Assembly (NCBI GenBank): GCA_037190665.1
Contig: JBBCJT010000240.1
Coordinates: 1-39,633, forward strand
Source of the DNA: JBBCJT01 sp037190665
GTDB lineage: Bacteria > Pseudomonadota > Alphaproteobacteria > Acetobacterales > Acetobacteraceae
Direction of reading: 5' to 3'
Length of the DNA stretch: 39,633 bases
Within the stretch, counting starts at the first letter, position 1; every line of letters begins with the position of its first letter. Shown here in pieces: positions 9,096 to 15,962 of the stretch. The notes below the pieces were generated by a model. That model did no database searches. It was not told the DNA's origin and saw only the letters and a list, made by a program, of their open reading frames with translations. Made by a program: the position numbers and the translations under genes.

Positions 9096-10073
9096 TCAGT
9101 AGTCCATCCGCCACATGTAGCGGCGCACCGTGAGCGGGTGGCCGCGGTCGTCGGCGAGGCGGATCGCGTAGTTGCGCAGCATCGGCGTGAAGATCATCGA
9201 CTGCAGGTACTCCATCACGCCCGGCGCGATGCCCATCGCGTCGATCTTCTCGATGTCGAGCACCAGCACGCGCTTGGAGAATTTCTGCGCGAAGGCCAGC
9301 GCGCGCTCGTCCATCTTCCGGCTCGGGCCGGTGCCCAGCAGCATGATGATCGGCGTGTCGAAATCGGTGATCTCGAACGGGCCGTGGAAGTACTCGCCGG
9401 CATGGATGCCCTGCGAGTGGATCCACTGCATCTCCTGCAGGATGCAGATCGCGAAGGCGTAGGCGACGCCGTGATTGGGGCCGCTGGCCATCGTGTAGAT
9501 GACAGACTCGCGCTTCGATGCGGCGGCCCAGCGCAGCACCTCCTCGGCGTGCTGGTCCTGCGCCTTCTTCACCAGCTCGGGCAGCTTCGCCATCGCGTCG
9601 ATGACCGCCTTGCCGCCGGTGTTGCCCTCGCGCTGGGCGAGCAGGCCGAAGGCGATGCGCAGCAGCACGCCGCCGCCGGCATCGATGCTGCTGGTCGTCT
9701 GGGTATTGTCGTAACCCACGCAGCAATCGACCGCCGCGGCCAGCGGCGAGTCCGCCTTCTGGGTGATGCCGATCGTGTAGGCGCCGCGCGCGCGGGCGAA
9801 CTTCGCCGCCTCCACCGTCTCCGGCGTGTTGCCGGAGCTGGAGCAGCACACGACGACGCTGGACGCGCCGAGGCGCGGCATGTCGCGGGCGAGGAACTCG
9901 GCCGAGTTGTACGCATCGGCGACCAGCGTCTTCGCCTGCCGGTCGATGGCGTATTTCGGCAGATGCATCTGCGCGAAGGAGCCGCCGCAGGCGACGAAGA
10001 ACACATTGGTCAGCTCGCGCTTGGCGATGGCGGCAAGCGCCGTGTCGATGGCGGCGGCGATCGGGGAGGACAT
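9096..10073 (-). CDS. frlB: SIS-domain fructosamine-6-phosphate deglycase, FrlB/FraB type
   Basis: This is predicted to split a 6-phosphofructosamine (phosphorylated Amadori product) into glucose 6-phosphate and the amine or amino acid, in the cytoplasm. The 325 residues form two SIS folds. The first phosphosugar loop is CSSSGNTPET (76-85). The second half carries MASGPN and the family signature HAGEYFHGPFE (224-234). E214 and H230 fall where, from memory, Salmonella FraB has its proposed catalytic pair with the same numbers. The C-terminus RRYMWRMDY also resembles E. coli FrlB. The glutaminase domain of GlmS is absent, so glucosamine-phosphate synthesis is unlikely. The gene is first in a leftward operon with hyuAB and a peptide-type importer, and is divergent from a GntR regulator. 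The kinase partner is at 14859-15770. Which amine is carried is unknown. Confidence 0.85.
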   Translation of the reverse strand: MSSPIAAAIDTALAAIAKRELTNVFFVACGGSFAQMHLPKYAIDRQAKTLVADAYNSAEFLARDMPRLGASSVVVCCSSSGNTPETVEAAKFARARGAYTIGITQKADSPLAAAVDCCVGYDNTQTTSSIDAGGGVLLRIAFGLLAQREGNTGGKAVIDAMAKLPELVKKAQDQHAEEVLRWAAASKRESVIYTMASGPNHGVAYAFAICILQEMQWIHSQGIHAGEYFHGPFEITDFDTPIIMLLGTGPSRKMDERALAFAQKFSKRVLVLDIEKIDAMGIAPGVMEYLQSMIFTPMLRNYAIRLADDRGHPLTVRRYMWRMDY

Positions 10074-10116
10074 CTTTCGGGGGCCTCGCTCTTTCTCTCT
10101 CGGGCGTTGCGGTTGG

Positions 10117-10144
10117 GTTATAACACTGGATCAGTCCAGATCAA
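10117..10144 (-). promoter_or_regulatory. Predicted promoter of the deglycase operon
   Basis: On the minus strand, TTGATC (10139-10144) and TATAAC (10117-10122) form a sigma-70-like -35/-10 pair with a 16-base spacer. The spacer contains the palindrome TGGACTGATCCA. A bound regulator there would block RNA polymerase directly. The fit is good for -10 and moderate for -35. Transcription would begin near 10110, some 35 bases before the deglycase ATG. Confidence 0.5.
10127..10138. promoter_or_regulatory. Operator-like palindrome TGGA-N4-TCCA, site 1
   Basis: TGGATCAGTCCA is a perfect inverted repeat, extended by one base pair to CTGGA/TCCAG. It lies between -35 and -10 of the deglycase promoter. 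The TGG-N6-CCA layout resembles the dre-type sites known for HutC-family GntR regulators such as NagR/DasR. The adjacent GntR/UTRA gene is the obvious candidate binder. Confidence 0.55.
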
Positions 10145-10153
10145 TCCATCTGG
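10136..10153. promoter_or_regulatory. Overlapping inverted repeat CCAGAT-N6-ATCTGG
   Basis: Six-base perfect arms overlap the right half of site 1 and cover the -35 box of the deglycase promoter. It could be a second overlapping binding register, or it could arise because the region is rich in TCCA/TGGA half-sites. Confidence 0.35.
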
Positions 10154-10180
10154 CCGATTTATTGCAGCGAACGCTAAAAT

Positions 10181-10192
10181 TGGAGTAATCCA
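10181..10192. promoter_or_regulatory. Operator-like palindrome TGGA-N4-TCCA, site 2
   Basis: TGGAGTAATCCA repeats the arms of site 1, 54 bases away centre to centre (about five helical turns). It directly follows a TAAAAT -10-like box (10175-10180) for the rightward GntR gene. The spacing would let one regulator control both divergent promoters and itself. Confidence 0.5.
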
Positions 10193-10253
10193 GTTTTCCG
10201 CGCATCGACATGCCGGGCAGAGGCGGACAGGCTGGCGCGAAGGCGGAAGGAAG

Positions 10254-11027
10254 ATGCTGCGTTATCAGATGGTTCAACGGCACATCCGGGAGATGCTGGG
10301 CACGGCGGACTACGCGCCGGGCGACCGCATCCCCTCGGAGCGCGATCTGGCAGAACGCCTCGGCGTCAACCGCCTGACCGTCCGCCGCGCGGTGGCCGAG
10401 CTGGCGCAGGCAGGCGTGCTCGAATCCAACGGCACCGGCGGCACGCGCGTCGCGCGCCCGCGCATGGTGCGCCCGATGGAGACCCGCCCGTCGGTCGGCA
10501 TGGACCGCATCATCGCGCAGAGCGGCGGCGTGCCGAGCAACCGGCTGGTGCATTTCCAGATCGCCCCCGCCAGCGCGGCGGTGGCCGAGCGGCTGCGCAT
10601 CCCGGCGGGCGAGGAGGTCGTGATCCTGCGCCGCGTCTGGAGCATCGACGGCCGGCCCTTCTGCATCGAGACGAGCCACCTCGTCTCCCGCCTCGTCCCC
10701 GGCCTGTCGGCCGACGATCTGGTCGCGGGCCAGTCGCTCTACGCGCTGCTGCGGGAGCGGTACGGCATCGTCACCGTGAACGCGGAGCGGATGATCGCGC
10801 TCGCCTATGTGGGCGAGGGCGATGCGAAGCTGCTCGCGATGGATGTCGGTGCGCCCGCGCTCGGCCTGCGGTTGCTGGTGGAGACGGAGAAGGGCGAGGC
10901 GGTCGAATACACCGCGTCGATCAACAACCCGGCGCTGGTGGCGTTCGGCACGCAGGGACGGCGCCCGGCGGGGGAGGGAGGAAGCATGGACCTGCTCGTC
11001 TCCGCGCGCCATGACGAACCCGCCTAG
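10254..11027 (+). CDS. GntR-family regulator with UTRA domain (HutC subfamily), FrlR-like
   Basis: This is a predicted sugar-phosphate- or ligand-responsive repressor of 257 residues. The winged helix spans about residues 1-70, with PGDRIPSERDLAERLGV and recognition-helix residues around NRLTVRRAVAEL (39-50). The wing ends with GGTRV. The UTRA ligand domain (about 95-240) has IPAGEEVVILRRVWSIDG and ETSHLV, standard for the HutC group. The ATG at 10254 is preferred because GGAAGGAAG precedes it and the helix-turn-helix begins within three residues. It is divergent from the deglycase gene, with two matching palindromes between. Its stop codon shares CTAG with the stop of the second GntR gene. 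Position and family both point to control of fructosamine use. The effector is probably a phosphorylated Amadori compound, which is inferred. Confidence 0.88.
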   Translation: MLRYQMVQRHIREMLGTADYAPGDRIPSERDLAERLGVNRLTVRRAVAELAQAGVLESNGTGGTRVARPRMVRPMETRPSVGMDRIIAQSGGVPSNRLVHFQIAPASAAVAERLRIPAGEEVVILRRVWSIDGRPFCIETSHLVSRLVPGLSADDLVAGQSLYALLRERYGIVTVNAERMIALAYVGEGDAKLLAMDVGAPALGLRLLVETEKGEAVEYTASINNPALVAFGTQGRRPAGEGGSMDLLVSARHDEPA

Positions 11028-11770
11028 CCGGGCGCGAGGCTGGTGGAGAAGGTCACGCGCTCCGGATGGTTGATCGAGATCGTGTGCTCGATCGGCCGCC
11101 CGTCCGCATCCGCCACGTCGAGGCGGTAGACCAGCGCGTTCACCCCCGGCTCAAGCCCCAGCAGGGCGGCATCCTGCGGCAGCACCGGCTCGGCCGCGAT
11201 GGTCGCCTCGCGGTCGCCGAACTCGATGCCGTAGCGGGCCTCCAGCAGACCGTACAGCGACGGAGCCTCCAGCACGTCGGCGGCGACGAGGCCGGGCACG
11301 CGCTCGGCCGGGATGTGGCTGGTCTCGATGCAGACCGGCGCGGCGTCGATGCTCAGCAGGCGGCGGATCACGATCAGCGGCGTGCGCACGGGCAGGCGCA
11401 GATGCTCCGCGACGAGGCGGCTGGCGAGCGTCTGCTCGAAGAACAGCAGCCGCCGCCCCGGCGTGTGGCCGCCGCGCGCCATGGCGCGGTAGATGCTGCC
11501 CGACCGCCGCGTGCCGATGTTCCGCACGAAGGGTCGCGGCGCCGCGACATGGGTGCCGCTGGTGCTGCGCCGTTCGAGCGTGCCTTCCCGCACCAGATCC
11601 TCCAGCGCGCGGCGCACGGTCTGGCGGCTGAGGCCGAGCGTTTCCGACAGCGCGCGTTCCGAGGGGATACGGTCGCCCGGCTGCAGGTTCTCGTCCTCGA
11701 TCATGCGCAGCATCGCGTCCTGAGCGCGCAGATAGGCCGGGCGTTCGATGAGATCGGATGCGCCGCTCAC
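11024..11770 (-). CDS. Second GntR-family regulator with UTRA domain (HutC subfamily)
   Basis: This is a 248-residue regulator of the same subfamily as its convergent neighbour but clearly diverged. The winged helix (about 12-78) has PGDRIPSERALSETLGL, then SRQTVRRALEDL (48-59) as recognition helix, and SGTHV in the wing. The UTRA domain follows with VRTPLIVIRRLLSID and ETSHI. The start is GTG at 11770, overlapping the stop of the upstream permease gene by four bases (GTGA). That makes it the last gene of the kinase/importer operon and places it under that operon's own promoter, which suggests autoregulation. Its recognition helix differs from the neighbour's (SRQ versus NRL), consistent with the different palindrome (15809-15824) at its operon's promoter. 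That pairing is inference. Confidence 0.88.
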   Translation of the reverse strand: MSGASDLIERPAYLRAQDAMLRMIEDENLQPGDRIPSERALSETLGLSRQTVRRALEDLVREGTLERRSTSGTHVAAPRPFVRNIGTRRSGSIYRAMARGGHTPGRRLLFFEQTLASRLVAEHLRLPVRTPLIVIRRLLSIDAAPVCIETSHIPAERVPGLVAADVLEAPSLYGLLEARYGIEFGDREATIAAEPVLPQDAALLGLEPGVNALVYRLDVADADGRPIEHTISINHPERVTFSTSLAPG

Positions 11771-12660
11771 TTGATCGCTCCCTGGGTGAGGCCGGCGATG
11801 AACTGCCGCTGCACCAGCAGGAAGGTGAGCATCACCGGCATGATGGAGATCACGAGCCCGGCCATCAGCACCGCCCAGTCCACGCGCAGCGCGTCCCCGA
11901 AGGTGGAGATGCCGATGGTCAGCGTCCGCAGCGAGTCGCTTTCGATGAAGGTGAGCGCGAAGGTGAACTCGTTCCATACCCGCATGACCATGATCATCGC
12001 CACGGCGGCGAGCGCGGGGCGCGAGATCGGCAGGTAGATCTTCCAGAAGATGCGCCAGAACCCGGCCCCGTCCACCACCGCCGCCTCGTGCAGCTCGGCT
12101 GGAATCAGCACCATGTGCGCGCGGATCAGGAAGGTGGAGAAGCTGAGGCCGAAGGCGATGTAGGGCAGGATCATCGCCAGATAGGTGTCGTAGAGCCGCA
12201 GCACGAACAGGATGCGGAACAGCGGGAACAGCGTCACCTCGGGGGGGACGATGATGCCGCCGATCAGGAAGGCGTAGACCAGCTTCTTGCCCGGGAAGTT
12301 GAACACCGTCAGCGCATAGGCCGCCGCCGCGCCGATCAGCACGATGGAGGCGACGGAGACCGAGGTCACGAACAGGCTGTTGACGATGTAGTGGCCGAGC
12401 CCGACGTCCCATGCCTGGAGGTAGTTGCCCCAGCGCCACGTGGTCGGCAGCGCCCAGCTCCGGTCGAACAGCTCGTCCATCGACTTGAGCGAGTTCAGCA
12501 GCAGCCAGACCAGCGGGTAGATCGCGATGGCCGTGAGCACCCACAGCAGGCCGAGCACCGCGATCTTGCCCGGCGTCAGCGTGCGCAGCGCCGCGAGCGG
12601 CCCGCGCGTGCGGGGGCGAACGGGTACGGCGAGCGATCCGTGGGGAACGACGCGGGTCAT
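11767..12660 (-). CDS. frlM: Sugar ABC transporter permease, MalG/FrlM type
   Basis: This is an inner-membrane permease (297 residues) of a CUT1-type sugar importer, the second of the pair. After a cytoplasmic N-terminus of about 30 residues come six hydrophobic segments. The first (about 34-55) leads into LLLNSLKSMDELF, a MalG-family start. The EAA loop reads ELHEAAVVDGAGFWRIFWKI and ends with YLPISRP. The C-terminus QRQFIAGLTQGAIK matches the MalG QKYIVxGLTAGAVK ending. ATG at 12660 overlaps the previous permease stop (ATGA). In B. subtilis, FrlM is the equivalent partner of FrlN and FrlO and uses the shared MsmX ATPase. No ATPase gene is present here either. The gene symbol rests on family plus context, not on measured similarity. 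Confidence 0.85.
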   Translation of the reverse strand: MTRVVPHGSLAVPVRPRTRGPLAALRTLTPGKIAVLGLLWVLTAIAIYPLVWLLLNSLKSMDELFDRSWALPTTWRWGNYLQAWDVGLGHYIVNSLFVTSVSVASIVLIGAAAAYALTVFNFPGKKLVYAFLIGGIIVPPEVTLFPLFRILFVLRLYDTYLAMILPYIAFGLSFSTFLIRAHMVLIPAELHEAAVVDGAGFWRIFWKIYLPISRPALAAVAMIMVMRVWNEFTFALTFIESDSLRTLTIGISTFGDALRVDWAVLMAGLVISIMPVMLTFLLVQRQFIAGLTQGAIK

Positions 12661-13544
12661 TCCGGGCGCTCCCGCTGCAGGCGGATCTGGATCAGGCCGA
12701 AGATCAACGCTAGGCAGAACATCACCACCGCGATGGCGGACGCGTAGCCGACCATGTCGTTGCGGAAGGCGGTGCGGTACAGGAACGTGCCCAGCACTTC
12801 GGACGCGCTGTTCGGCCCGCCATTGGTCATCACCCAGACGATGTCGAACACCTTGATCGCGCCGTAGACGGTGATGCTGGCCATGACGATGGCGGTCTCC
12901 CGCACGCCGGGCAGGGTGATGTTCCAGAACTGCGCCACCGGCCCCGCGCCGTCGAGCATCGAGGCCTCGTACAGCTCCTTCGGGATGGCGCGGATGGCGA
13001 CGACGAACAGCAGCGCGATGTAGCCGGTCCACTGCCACTGGGAGACCATCACCACCGCGACCACCGCCGTCTGCTCGTCGCCCAGCCAGGCGCGCGACCA
13101 GGCGGCGAGGCCCGCCGCCGTCATCGCCTGGTCGATCAGGCCCACCGCCGGCTGGTACAGCATGGTCCAGAGCAGGCCGATGGCGGTGATCGGCAGGATC
13201 GACGGGATGAAGATGGAAATGCGGAAGAAGCCCGCCAGCCGCCGGCGGACGATCCCGCTCTCCAACGTTGCTGCCAGCACCAGGCCGATGAAAACCTGGA
13301 AGAACAGCGACACGACCGCATAGATCGTGTTGTGGATCAGCGCCCGCCACAGCGTGGGATCGGCGAACAGCTCGCGGAAATTCTCGAACCCGACATAGGT
13401 CCAGGTCGGGCTCAGCGAGCTCCAGCGATGCAGGCTGTAGCGGAACGCCTCGATCGTCGGCAGGTAGACGAACACCGCCAGCAGCAGGACGGCGGGGGCC
13501 AGCATGATCGCAGCCGCCAGATAATTCCCCCGCGCGTAGTGCAT
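12657..13544 (-). CDS. frlN: Sugar ABC transporter permease, MalF/FrlN type
   Basis: This is the first inner-membrane permease of the sugar-type importer (295 residues, six predicted helices). Residues 1-35 contain the first membrane helix, APAVLLLAVFVYLPTIEAF. A TYVGFENFRELF segment follows, typical of this family just before the second helix. The EAA loop reads ELYEASMLDGAGPVAQFWNI and ends with TLPGVRE. The gene starts at 13544, four bases after the stop of the substrate-binding protein gene, and overlaps frlM. Its product would carry the intact fructosamine across the inner membrane together with FrlM. The substrate assignment comes from the kinase and deglycase genes, not from the permease itself. 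Confidence 0.85.
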   Translation of the reverse strand: MHYARGNYLAAAIMLAPAVLLLAVFVYLPTIEAFRYSLHRWSSLSPTWTYVGFENFRELFADPTLWRALIHNTIYAVVSLFFQVFIGLVLAATLESGIVRRRLAGFFRISIFIPSILPITAIGLLWTMLYQPAVGLIDQAMTAAGLAAWSRAWLGDEQTAVVAVVMVSQWQWTGYIALLFVVAIRAIPKELYEASMLDGAGPVAQFWNITLPGVRETAIVMASITVYGAIKVFDIVWVMTNGGPNSASEVLGTFLYRTAFRNDMVGYASAIAVVMFCLALIFGLIQIRLQRERPE

Positions 13545-13548
13545 GGTC

Positions 13549-14835
13549 TCAGCCGCGCTCCTTCTTCACGCGGATCGCCATGGCGCGGATCTTGTCCATC
13601 ACCTGCTGCGGCGTCTCCGTGCCGCCGAGCACCGCCTGCATCCCCGGCAGGTAGACGCCCACGACGCGCGGATCGATCACCGTGTCCAGCCACAGCGCCA
13701 TGCCGGTGGCCTGCCCGAGCTGGGCGATGCCGGCGGCGATCTCCGGCAGCGTCACCTCCTCGGTGATCGCGCCCTGCACCGCGCTCGGCCGGCCCGACAC
13801 CTTGGTCCAGGCCGCGCCGTTGGCCCTGGTGGTGAGGAAGTTGAGGAAGGCCAGTGCTTCCTTCGGGTTCTTCGTCGCCGCGGAGACGAGGAACCCGTCC
13901 GGCGCGCCGGTGATCTGGCCCTGGTCGCCGGCGCCGTCCGGGAACGCCGGCATCTTGAAGAACGACCAGCCATCGGCGGCGAGCTTGGTGCCGGCGTAGT
14001 TCTTGAAGCCCAGCGTCTCCTCATAGAACATCGCCGCGCGGCCGGCAGTGAAGGTGCCGCGCGCGATCGCGTGCGTCAGCGCGTTGGGCGAACGGTTGAA
14101 GTAGCCCTTGGAGGCGAACTCGCCGAAATGGGTCAGCGCCTGCGCGTAGCCCGGATGGGTGAACAGCTTGTCCTCGGGCGCGGCGAGCGAATAGTCCGCC
14201 GCACGGATGTCGTTCGGCACCAGCTTGGTGTTCCAGTCGCCGATGTAGTGCGCGGCCGCCCACGGCGCCTGCGTGCCGAGAGCGATCGGCACCACGTTGT
14301 TCGCCTTCAGCTTGTCCATCGCCGTGATCAGCTCGGGGAAGGTCGCGGGCGGGGCGGTGATGCCGGCGGCGGCGAACAGCGCCTTGTTGTAGGCGAGGAA
14401 CTTGGCCGACAGGTTCATCGGCACGCCGCGCACCTTGCCCTCGAAGGTGAAGGGCACCAGCGTCGCGGGCGCGAAGCGGTCCTTCCATTCCGGCGCGGCG
14501 AGTGCGGCGGTCAGGTCCAGCGTGCGGCCGGCGCGGACGAACTGGCCCGCATACTCGCCGGACCATGAGAAGAAGATGTCGGGGACATTGCCGGACGCCA
14601 TCACCACGCGGATCTTGTCCTTGTAGGGATCGTCGGCGACGGCCTCCATCTTGATGCTCACGCCGGGGTTCGCGGCCTCGAACTCGCGCACCACCTGGCG
14701 GAAGAAGGCGATGTTGTCGGGTTCCGGCCACTTGTGCAGGAAGTTCAGCTCGGCCTTGGCCTGCGCGCCGGCGGGGCGCAGTGCGGCTGTGGCGGCGAAG
14801 CCGGCCCCGAGGGCCAGTGCGGCACGACGATGCAT
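13549..14835 (-). CDS. frlO: Sugar ABC transporter substrate-binding protein, FrlO type
   Basis: This is a periplasmic sugar receptor of the SBP_bac_1 family (428 residues, usual size). The N-terminal signal MHRRAALALGAGFAATAA with AGAQA gives cleavage near residue 25. The mature protein begins with LNFLHKWPEPDN. Family features include VVREFEAANPGVSIKME and GNVPDIFFSWSGEYAGQF, then the hinge region LSAKFLAYNKALF. The C-terminal half has GQITGAPDGFLVSAATKNP. The start at 14835 has AGGAGA upstream at good spacing. It lies 23 bases after the kinase gene and four before the permease gene, so kinase, receptor and permeases form one operon. By analogy with B. subtilis FrlO it should bind fructosamines. 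The ligand specificity is not visible from motifs. Confidence 0.85.
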   Translation of the reverse strand: MHRRAALALGAGFAATAALRPAGAQAKAELNFLHKWPEPDNIAFFRQVVREFEAANPGVSIKMEAVADDPYKDKIRVVMASGNVPDIFFSWSGEYAGQFVRAGRTLDLTAALAAPEWKDRFAPATLVPFTFEGKVRGVPMNLSAKFLAYNKALFAAAGITAPPATFPELITAMDKLKANNVVPIALGTQAPWAAAHYIGDWNTKLVPNDIRAADYSLAAPEDKLFTHPGYAQALTHFGEFASKGYFNRSPNALTHAIARGTFTAGRAAMFYEETLGFKNYAGTKLAADGWSFFKMPAFPDGAGDQGQITGAPDGFLVSAATKNPKEALAFLNFLTTRANGAAWTKVSGRPSAVQGAITEEVTLPEIAAGIAQLGQATGMALWLDTVIDPRVVGVYLPGMQAVLGGTETPQQVMDKIRAMAIRVKKERG

Positions 14836-14858
14836 CGCTCTCTCCTGTAGTCGGCGGT

Positions 14859-15770
14859 TCAGCTCTGGACGGGCGCGCCCCCGGCGGGGGCGGGTGGTTG
14901 CGTGCCGGGCTGGCCGGGCACGATCGGGCGGCCGTGGCCGTAGCCCCCCATGTAGCTGCAGGCCCGGGCGGCGGATTGCACGCCGGACAGCAGGGCCTGC
15001 GGGATGTCGCGGCGCGCGAGCCAGCTCACGAGGAAGCCCGCGGTGAAGGCATCGCCCGCGCCGAGCGTGTCCACGACCTCGGCCGGGACGATCCCCTGGC
15101 TGTGGGTGACGCCGCACGCGAGCGCGGCGGCGCCCTGCGCCCCGCGCGTGGCCACGACGAGCTTCGCGCCGTGGCCGGCGAACATGCGCATCAGATCGCC
15201 GCAGGCGGCCTCGTCGATCCCGGGGGCGGAGACGAAGGCGATGTCGACGTGGCCGAACGTCGCCTCGTGGCCCGGTCTCCGCAGGTATTCCGAGTAGTCG
15301 TAGGACAGCAGCCGGGCGTGCCGCCGCAGGAAGCCGATCTCGTCGTCGAGGTCGCTGGCGTAGGTGGTATGGACCAGATCGTGCGCGGCGATGAAGGCCG
15401 CATCGTCGGCGGAGAAGCCGCCGTACTGGCCGCGATTGCCCCGGAACGAGCCGACGAAGACGCGGTCGTTGCCCTCATGGCGCACCCGGCACCAGGCGTT
15501 CGGGCTGTCCATCCGGCGGCAATGGCTCAGGTCGACGCCTTCCTCGGCCATGCTGTCGTGGAGCAGGTCGCCCAGCGGATCGCGGCCGAGACAGCCGACA
15601 TAGCTCGCCCGCGCACCCAGCCGGCGCGCCTGGACGGCAACGTTGACGGCATTGCCGCCGGGGAACTGGAGGCCGCGGTCGAGGTACAGGTCGACCGTGT
15701 TGTCGCCGATGCAAAGGATACGGGGCGCGGCAACGGGCGCCTCACGCGCATCAGCGGCAAGCTGCACCAT
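14859..15770 (-). CDS. frlD: PfkB-family fructosamine 6-kinase, FrlD type
   Basis: This is predicted to phosphorylate an imported fructosamine at carbon 6, feeding the deglycase at 9096-10073. The 303-residue protein has the FrlD-like N-terminus ILCIGDNTVDLY (18-29), then FPGGNAVNVAV (36-46, sugar-binding GGN). NDRVFVG follows at 101-107, with SYDYS near 156 and FVSAP near 179. The PfkB signature DTLGAGDAF spans 234-242, with D240 as catalytic base in an ATP anion hole. These segments track E. coli FrlD closely from memory. ATG at 15770 is chosen because AGGAGG lies nine bases upstream. An in-frame ATG at 15791 has no such site. About 25 proline/glycine-rich residues extend the C-terminus. 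It is the first gene of the kinase-importer-regulator operon. Confidence 0.87.
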   Translation of the reverse strand: MVQLAADAREAPVAAPRILCIGDNTVDLYLDRGLQFPGGNAVNVAVQARRLGARASYVGCLGRDPLGDLLHDSMAEEGVDLSHCRRMDSPNAWCRVRHEGNDRVFVGSFRGNRGQYGGFSADDAAFIAAHDLVHTTYASDLDDEIGFLRRHARLLSYDYSEYLRRPGHEATFGHVDIAFVSAPGIDEAACGDLMRMFAGHGAKLVVATRGAQGAAALACGVTHSQGIVPAEVVDTLGAGDAFTAGFLVSWLARRDIPQALLSGVQSAARACSYMGGYGHGRPIVPGQPGTQPPAPAGGAPVQS

Positions 15771-15808
15771 CCCCGGCTTCCTCCTTGCCATTTGGGCGGA
15801 CCAAAATA

Positions 15809-15838
15809 ATTGGTACATACCAATGAGCCATGAGTCAA
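15809..15838 (-). promoter_or_regulatory. Promoter with palindromic operator ATTGGTA-CA-TACCAAT for the kinase operon
   Basis: A perfect 16-base palindrome lies at 15809-15824, 39 bases upstream of the kinase ATG. On the minus strand a TTGACT -35 box (15833-15838) precedes it by eight bases. The palindrome therefore occupies the spacer and the -10 position (TACCAA, a weak -10, at 17-base spacing). Its core TGGT-N4-ACCA keeps the TGG-N6-CCA layout of HutC-type sites but differs from the TGGA sites near the deglycase. A second imperfect repeat TTTGG-N5-CCAAA lies next to it at 15791-15805. The GntR gene that ends this operon is the likely binder. Confidence 0.6.
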
Positions 15839-15937
15839 CGGACCCGGATTGATCGCGTGAAGTAACGTTGAGCCCTCGCTTCGCCGTGGCCGGACGTTGC
15901 CTCCGGCCGGACCTCGACTTGCGCCGGTCCGCATGAT

Positions 15938-15953
15938 CCCCTCGCATGAGGGG
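15938..15953 (+). promoter_or_regulatory. Hairpin covering the ribosome binding site of the carbonic anhydrase gene
   Basis: CCCCTC and GAGGGG form six perfect G-C-rich pairs around a four-base GCAT loop. The right arm overlaps the purine-rich ribosome binding site GAGGGGGAG, which lies nine bases before the ATG at 15963. Folding would hide the site, so translation may be limited or conditional. This is a sequence-only inference. Confidence 0.4.
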
Positions 15954-15962
15954 GAGCGGCAG

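Noticed and set aside
7153..9102. Plus-strand frame of 649 residues opposite hyuA
   Set aside because: Same kind of shadow: low-complexity composition and no motifs, while hyuA on the other strand has all family signatures. Similar shadows at 1616-3466, 5108-7321 and 30165-32144 were dropped for the same reason.
9096..10073. Reading the SIS protein as GlmS (glucosamine-6-phosphate synthase)
   Set aside because: The N-terminal glutaminase domain is absent, and the C-terminal and active-site segments follow FrlB/FraB instead.
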